Below, in pieces: positions 52,604 to 56,968 of a DNA stretch of 56,968 nucleotides. The notes below the pieces were generated by a model. The model saw only the letters and a program-made list of their open reading frames with translations. It did no database searches and was not told the origin of the DNA. How positions within the stretch are numbered: the stretch's first letter is position 1; each line of letters starts with the position of its first letter. A program made the translations under genes and the position numbers. Source of the stretch: Spirochaetaceae bacterium bin103 (GTDB lineage: Bacteria > Spirochaetota > Spirochaetia > SZUA-6 > Bin103); assembly GCA_002238925.1 (NCBI GenBank), contig MPNH01000034.1, positions 1 through 56,968 of the forward strand. Reading direction: 5' to 3'.

Positions 52604-53560
52604 ATGGCTGAATACCGCGCCGCCACCGCACCGCCCCCGGCGCAGCACGAGGCACCGCCGCTGGAGTTTCCCGGTTGCCGGCCGGTGCGCATATCGCGCG
52701 CCGACATCGAGCACTACGAGCGCCGCATCGAATATTGGGATGCCGCCACCGAAACCGCCATGGTGTGCGATCCGGTCAGCGTCTACCACGAACAACCGGG
52801 GCAGCGCCTCAGCGGCCTGGCGACACGGATCGCCCTGCTGCGCGGCTCGCCGATTGAGACATTCGGTGCCGCCGACCTCCTGCAACGCCACGCCGATGGC
52901 CGCTGGCGGCGCATCCTGGAGGCGGACCAGACCGTGTATCTGCACCCGCGCACGACGCGCCCCGAGGGTGCCAAGATCGAAGTGGGCAGCGACACCCTGC
53001 CGGACGTGGTGCTGGAGGTGGACAACACGACCGACGTACGCCGCGGCAAGTTGTCCCTGTACGAGTCGTGGGGCTTCCCGGAGGTATGGGTCGAGGTGCC
53101 GGACGAGTCCTCGCCAAGCCGCCCCGCCGGCCTGCGCCCCGGCTTGACGATTCATCTGCTGGAGAGCGGCCGCTTTCGGTCCGCGGCGAGCAGCCGGGCA
53201 TTCCCGGGCTGGACGGCGCAGGAGATCCACCTCGCGCTGAACGAGCGCGAGGTGTCGTACCTCACCATGGCCGCGTTGCGCAGGGTGGGACGCACGCTCG
53301 GCGCGGCAGTAAGAACCGGCCCGGACGACGACCCGTTGCTGCGCGAGGAGCGCATGCAGAGCCGCGCCGAGGGCCGGACCGAGGCCCAGCGAGATGCCGT
53401 GCTGCAGGTGCTGAAGCTGCGCGGCGTGCCGGTGTCGGCGGCGTTTCCCCGGCGCCTGGCAGAGTTCAGGGCGGCCTCCACCGCGACGCTGGTGCAGACC
53501 GCGCTGGACTGCCGCGACGAGGCCCACTTCCTGCGCTTGCTTCGCCAGCAGCAGCACTGA
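52604..53560 (+). CDS. Uma2-family endonuclease
   Basis: The protein has 318 residues, starting at MAEYRAATAPPPAQH. The PD-(D/E)XK core of Uma2 (DUF820) proteins is present: SDTLPDVVLEVDNTTDVRRG then KLSLYESWGFPEVWVEV, with Asp, Glu and the following Lys. The C-terminal half is longer than in simple members and carries a Glu/Arg-rich helical tail. The family is expanded in cyanobacteria and spirochaetes; its role is not established. TAGGCT ends seven bases before the ATG, with no Shine-Dalgarno site. Confidence 0.75.
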   Translation: MAEYRAATAPPPAQHEAPPLEFPGCRPVRISRADIEHYERRIEYWDAATETAMVCDPVSVYHEQPGQRLSGLATRIALLRGSPIETFGAADLLQRHADGRWRRILEADQTVYLHPRTTRPEGAKIEVGSDTLPDVVLEVDNTTDVRRGKLSLYESWGFPEVWVEVPDESSPSRPAGLRPGLTIHLLESGRFRSAASSRAFPGWTAQEIHLALNEREVSYLTMAALRRVGRTLGAAVRTGPDDDPLLREERMQSRAEGRTEAQRDAVLQVLKLRGVPVSAAFPRRLAEFRAASTATLVQTALDCRDEAHFLRLLRQQQH

Positions 53561-53569
53561 AACACATAA

Positions 53570-53591
53570 CTGCCGAACCGCTCTCCGGCAG
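53570..53591 (+). terminator. Possible hairpin after the Uma2 gene
   Basis: CTGCCG (53570-53575) and CGGCAG (53586-53591) form a short 6-bp stem with a 10-base loop, 9 bases after the Uma2 stop. No T-tract follows. The remaining 200 bases to the next gene hold nothing I recognise. Confidence 0.25.
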
Positions 53592-53793
53592 ATTCGAGTT
53601 GCCGCCACTTCGCTCCGGCCCGCGACCGCCGACAAATGTTCGTGCTGCCGGGTCTGGGCCGCATGATACTCGACGCCCTCTCGCACAAGTACACCGCTCG
53701 CGCGTCCTTTCGTCCTTGCTCCGAGCCCAGTCCAGAACCGCATGGACCAGTGCCCGTCCAACGGAGGCGCCCCGGGGCGGCGGTTTGGGGGCG

Positions 53794-54684
53794 CTAGGTG
53801 GTGTCGCTGGCGCCGAGCTGGCCGCCAGCGCCGCGCAGGCGCGGGTCGAGCAGGTCGCGCATGGCATCGCCCAGCATGTTGAAGCTGTACACCACGATCG
53901 TCAGGCACAGCCCGGGCCACAGCGCCAGCCACGGCGCCTGCTCCATGAACCGCCGCCCCTCCCGGCTCAGCATGCCGCCCCAGCTCGGAACCTTGATGGG
54001 CAGCCCGAAGCCGAGAAAGCTCAAGCTGGCCTCGGCCAGGATCACGCCGCCGACGTTGATGCTGAAGACGATGATCAGGGGCGCCACGATATTGGGCAGC
54101 ACGTGGCGCACCAGGACCTGTCGCGTCGGCGCGCCGACCGCCCGGGCGGCCAGAAAAAAAACGTTGCCCTTGGTGGCCACCACCGCGCCTCTGACCACGC
54201 GCGAGCCGCCCACCCCGCCGGCGATCCCGAGCACCACGATGATCTGCGGCAGACCCTGCCCCGCGACCGACATGATAGTGAGCAGTAGCAGCAGTCCCGG
54301 GAACGCCATCCAGGCATCGACGAAGCGCTGCACGGCCAGGTCCAGCTTGCCCCCGAGGAAACCGGAGGTGCCGCCGATCAAGGTGGCGACCACCACGTTC
54401 AGCGTGGTCGCCGCCAGACCGACGACCAACGAGATCCGTGCCCCGAACAGCAGCCGGCTCAACAGGTCGCGGCCCAACTGGTCGGTCCCAAGCAGATGGC
54501 GGGTCGATGGACCCTGCAGCCGGTCTGCCAGGTTCAGTTGATCGAAGGGATAGGGGGCCAAAGCATCGGCGAAGATCGCCAACAGAACCAGGATCAGGAT
54601 GACGATCCCGCTGGCGATGCCCAGCGGCTTCTGCCGCCACAACCTGCCGAAGAAATCGGCGAATGGCCCGCGCGCGTCATTCAT
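53794..54684 (-). CDS. Oligopeptide ABC transporter permease (OppC type), second system
   Basis: The protein has 296 residues of short-OppC form. It has TM1 (ASGIVILILVLLAIFADAL), the FDQLNLADRLQGPSTRHLLG then TDQLGRDLLSRLLFGARISL motifs, and later the LAEASLSFLGFGLPIKVPSW and SFNMLGDAMRDLLDPRL segments. It overlaps the upstream OppB gene by 8 bases. It has no ATPase partner in the window and no intact binding protein of its own. Confidence 0.9.
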   Translation of the reverse strand: MNDARGPFADFFGRLWRQKPLGIASGIVILILVLLAIFADALAPYPFDQLNLADRLQGPSTRHLLGTDQLGRDLLSRLLFGARISLVVGLAATTLNVVVATLIGGTSGFLGGKLDLAVQRFVDAWMAFPGLLLLLTIMSVAGQGLPQIIVVLGIAGGVGGSRVVRGAVVATKGNVFFLAARAVGAPTRQVLVRHVLPNIVAPLIIVFSINVGGVILAEASLSFLGFGLPIKVPSWGGMLSREGRRFMEQAPWLALWPGLCLTIVVYSFNMLGDAMRDLLDPRLRGAGGQLGASDTT

Positions 54685-55687
54685 ACCGCACTCTCGGATC
54701 CAGCCAGGAATAGAGCAGGTCGATCAGGAGATTGAACAGCACCACCGCGGTGGCAAAGACCAGGTTTGCTCCGGAGACCATCGGGTAATCTCTGGTATCG
54801 AGTGCAGTCAGCAGAAGACGACCCAACCCCGGCAGGCTGAAGATGTTCTCCATGATAACGGAGCCACCAATCAGGATCGGCAACTGCAGGCCGATCAGGG
54901 TCACTACCGGGATCAGGGCATTCTTGACGGAGTGCCGCAACACCACGACCCGCTCCCTGAGACCCTTCGCCCAGGCGGTCCGGATATAGTCTTGCCTGAG
55001 CACCTCCAGCATCATGGTGCGGGTCATGCGCATGGTGGCTGCAGCCGAGGCTGTCCCCAGAATCAAGCTGGGAATCAGGAACATCCCAATATTGCCCAGC
55101 GGGTCTTCCGTGAAAGGAATCATCTCAATCGGTGGCGACCAGCCCCACCAGATTGCCGGGTAGAGCATGACCATGGTTCCCAGCCAGAAGTTGGGCGTTG
55201 CCAGGCCGATGATGGCGACGGAGCGCCCAGCGTAGTCGGCGGCGGTATCCTGGCGAATCGCCGAGTAGATGCCGACGGGCAGCGCTATCACGAGCCCGAT
55301 AACGATTGCCATGACACCGAGCTGAATGGTTACTGGCAATCTGCCTATTATCTTCTCCTCTACCGAGAAATGGGCGCCCCACAGTGACTGGCCAAGGGCA
55401 CCCTGGAGGAGACCCTTGAAACGGGACTCACCGGTAACAAAGTCACGGGTTGGAAACACTCCTATCCAGCGTCCATACTGCACGTGCACAGGCACATCCA
55501 ATCCCAGCCTACGCTCAAGAACTTCGCGGTCAATCTCCCCGCCGTCGGCACCTTGTTCTACCATCCTGGCCAGCATTACGTCTATGACATCGCCGGGGAT
55601 GAAGCGGACCGCGAGAAAGACCATGATTGTCAATATGGACAAGGTAGGTATTATCAGCAATAAGCGCCTGATGATATAGGCACTCAT
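54677..55687 (-). CDS. Oligopeptide ABC transporter permease (OppB type), second system
   Basis: The protein has 336 residues, starting at MSAYIIRRLLLIIPTLSI. Landmarks are FIPGDVIDVMLARMVEQG then a large periplasmic loop, LGVMAIVIGLVIALPVGIYS, LEVLRQDYIRTAWAKGLRE (EAA loop) and the final FATAVVLFNLLIDLLYSW. TAAGGT/AAGG lies upstream, either a -10 or a Shine-Dalgarno site. The DNA is less GC-rich than the rest of the window. It is the first permease after the truncated binding protein. Confidence 0.9.
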   Translation of the reverse strand: MSAYIIRRLLLIIPTLSILTIMVFLAVRFIPGDVIDVMLARMVEQGADGGEIDREVLERRLGLDVPVHVQYGRWIGVFPTRDFVTGESRFKGLLQGALGQSLWGAHFSVEEKIIGRLPVTIQLGVMAIVIGLVIALPVGIYSAIRQDTAADYAGRSVAIIGLATPNFWLGTMVMLYPAIWWGWSPPIEMIPFTEDPLGNIGMFLIPSLILGTASAAATMRMTRTMMLEVLRQDYIRTAWAKGLRERVVVLRHSVKNALIPVVTLIGLQLPILIGGSVIMENIFSLPGLGRLLLTALDTRDYPMVSGANLVFATAVVLFNLLIDLLYSWLDPRVRYE

Positions 55688-55796
55688 GTGGCGCACCTTA
55701 TTGCGCTTGCGGACATAACGCTGCCGTAAGTGTGGAAGCCGGGGAGCGCGCCTGCGGGCGACAACCCCCAGCTCCCTTTTTCGCTAAGCTCAGACT

Positions 55797-56945
55797 CTAG
55801 TAACCCATTTCTTCCTTCATCTCACTATCAATCCAGAGGTAGGCAAAATTGAGCCAGTCTTCCCATTTGTTCAAAGCAAGTTCGCCGTTATAGCCTTTGA
55901 CCCACGGCTGGGCCAATAAATATATTGGACTCTTGGGACCAAATATCTGCCAGTGCTGCTCGATCGCGTACATATCTACCTCTGCAATCAGCCTCTTCTG
56001 CTCCTCAATGCTGGTAGCGCCTAGGGCGGCGTCAACCATGGCGTCGTGCTCAGGATCCTGGACTCCGCCGCGGTTTACCTCTGAATCCGAATGAAAATCG
56101 TCGAAATTCGAGACCGGGTTGTCGAGACTGCCCGCAATGGCACCGGACATGCCTTCAAAATCACGTACACGCATCCTCGAGTTGAATTCGCCGGCGTCAA
56201 GTAGATTGATCTCAACATCAACACCAATCTCAGCCCAGTAGGCGGCAGCGATTTCGGCAAAGTCCAAGCTTGCAAACGGCCCTATATTCAAGACGGTGTT
56301 GAATCTGGTGCCGTCGGCGCCTCGGGGGTAGCCAGCCTCATCCAGGAGCTTCTCGGCAGCTTCCGAGTCATATCGGTAGTATTGCTTGACCTCTTCGTCC
56401 CACTGCTCGAAGGGGATGTAATACCCTTTCACGCCTACCAGCCCCTGCGGCGTCGCATTTGCCTGACCCTTCCAGTACGTAGCTACTGCCGTCTCGTTGT
56501 CCAGCGCCAGCTGCATTGCGCGGCGCACGTTGATGTCGTTAAAGGGCGGCACGCGTACGTCAGGAGCAAAAGAATCGCTCGACCGAACCCAGATCGGGTG
56601 CGCCACGATTTCGGGGTTGGTCTGCCGCAGGCTCTCTACCGCGTCCAGGGACAGAGCCCACCGTCGGTAATCAAGCTTGCCTGAGCGTAGTGCTGCGAAA
56701 ATTGATGATTCCTCAAGAATTACCACTACCTTCAACTCGTCAACGTAGGGCAAGCGGTTCTGCGGGTACTTTGGGTCATAGCCCCAGTAGTCAGGATTCT
56801 TGGTGCGGGTGGCAGAGCTCCCATCGACTACGTCAGTCAGCACCCAAATTAAGCGATAGCGATCCGGAGTGTAGAAAGAAATCCTCCTAAGTGCTTTACT
56901 GGGAAGTAAGTCAGACAACCCTGTTGGGCACGAAGGAGGATGCAA
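55797..56945 (-). pseudogene. Peptide-binding protein lacking its N-terminal half
   Basis: The open frame has 382 residues but begins at a TTG directly after a TAG stop (56948-56946). The first clear family match is VDGSSATRTKNPDYWGYDPK, normally near residue 230-280 of a family 5 peptide-binding protein. The signal peptide and lobe 1 are missing, and the first 35 residues look unrelated. The rest is well kept (RRAMQLALDNETAVATYWKG, IGVDVEINLLDAGEFNSR, YLLAQPWVKGYN). It precedes the second OppB/OppC pair. The break may be an old deletion or a rearrangement at the window edge, which lies 23 bases away. The DNA is distinctly AT-richer. Confidence 0.75.
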
Positions 56946-56968
56946 CTAGATGCAATTCCAGGTTCACG

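Noticed and set aside
53561..53793. Possible tRNA or small RNA in the gap
   Set aside because: No cloverleaf and no TTC-arm sequence were found; only a short hairpin after the Uma2 gene.

Overview
The window looks like one stretch of chromosome from a high-GC, didermal, uncultivated bacterium. By eye it is about two thirds GC, apart from an AT-richer right end. A spirochaete relative is my best guess, from two secreted binding proteins that begin with Gly-Gly-Glu/acidic segments after the signal peptide (15163 and 45339), the many peptide and HAAT-type ABC transporters, and the expanded AAA-ATPase/nuclease families. This is inference; there is no rRNA or tRNA gene here to test it.

Left part (1-15 kb): an IS end; an outer-membrane protein; two sugar-type genes (MDR dehydrogenase, GH32); a complete five-gene branched-chain amino acid/amide ABC operon on the minus strand (livKHMGF, 8669 down to 4102); and a group for surface glycolipid chemistry (GT2, RND/MMPL exporter, GNAT, GT1, PIG-L deacetylase).

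Centre (15-26.7 kb): one long plus-strand unit couples urea uptake to hydrolysis: urtABCDE, then ureABC, ureF, ureG, ureD, then a translationally coupled FGGY kinase. A near-consensus sigma-54 promoter precedes urtA, so nitrogen control is likely. ureE is missing, and UreG carries a ten-histidine C-terminal tail that may replace its nickel-handling role.

Right part (26.7-57 kb): single genes for carbohydrate and peptide turnover (MDR, GH172, M14, TIM-barrel epimerase, GH2), malate synthase, a PhyH oxygenase and two oligopeptide permease operons. These are interleaved with four AAA-ATPase/nuclease genes, a Uma2 endonuclease and toxin-antitoxin modules. This part is full of deletion scars: an oppB/oppC fusion remnant, an internally deleted ParE-type toxin, a probable higB remnant, an mlrC remnant, a frameshifted surE and a peptide-binding protein lacking its N-terminal half. 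One intact toxin-antitoxin pair remains (52473-51842).

Two modes of expression are visible. Operons start with good Shine-Dalgarno sites, whereas many single genes have a -10-like hexamer only 6-7 bases upstream of the start codon and no Shine-Dalgarno, which is the signature of leaderless mRNA. No CRISPR array, rRNA or tRNA was recognised.
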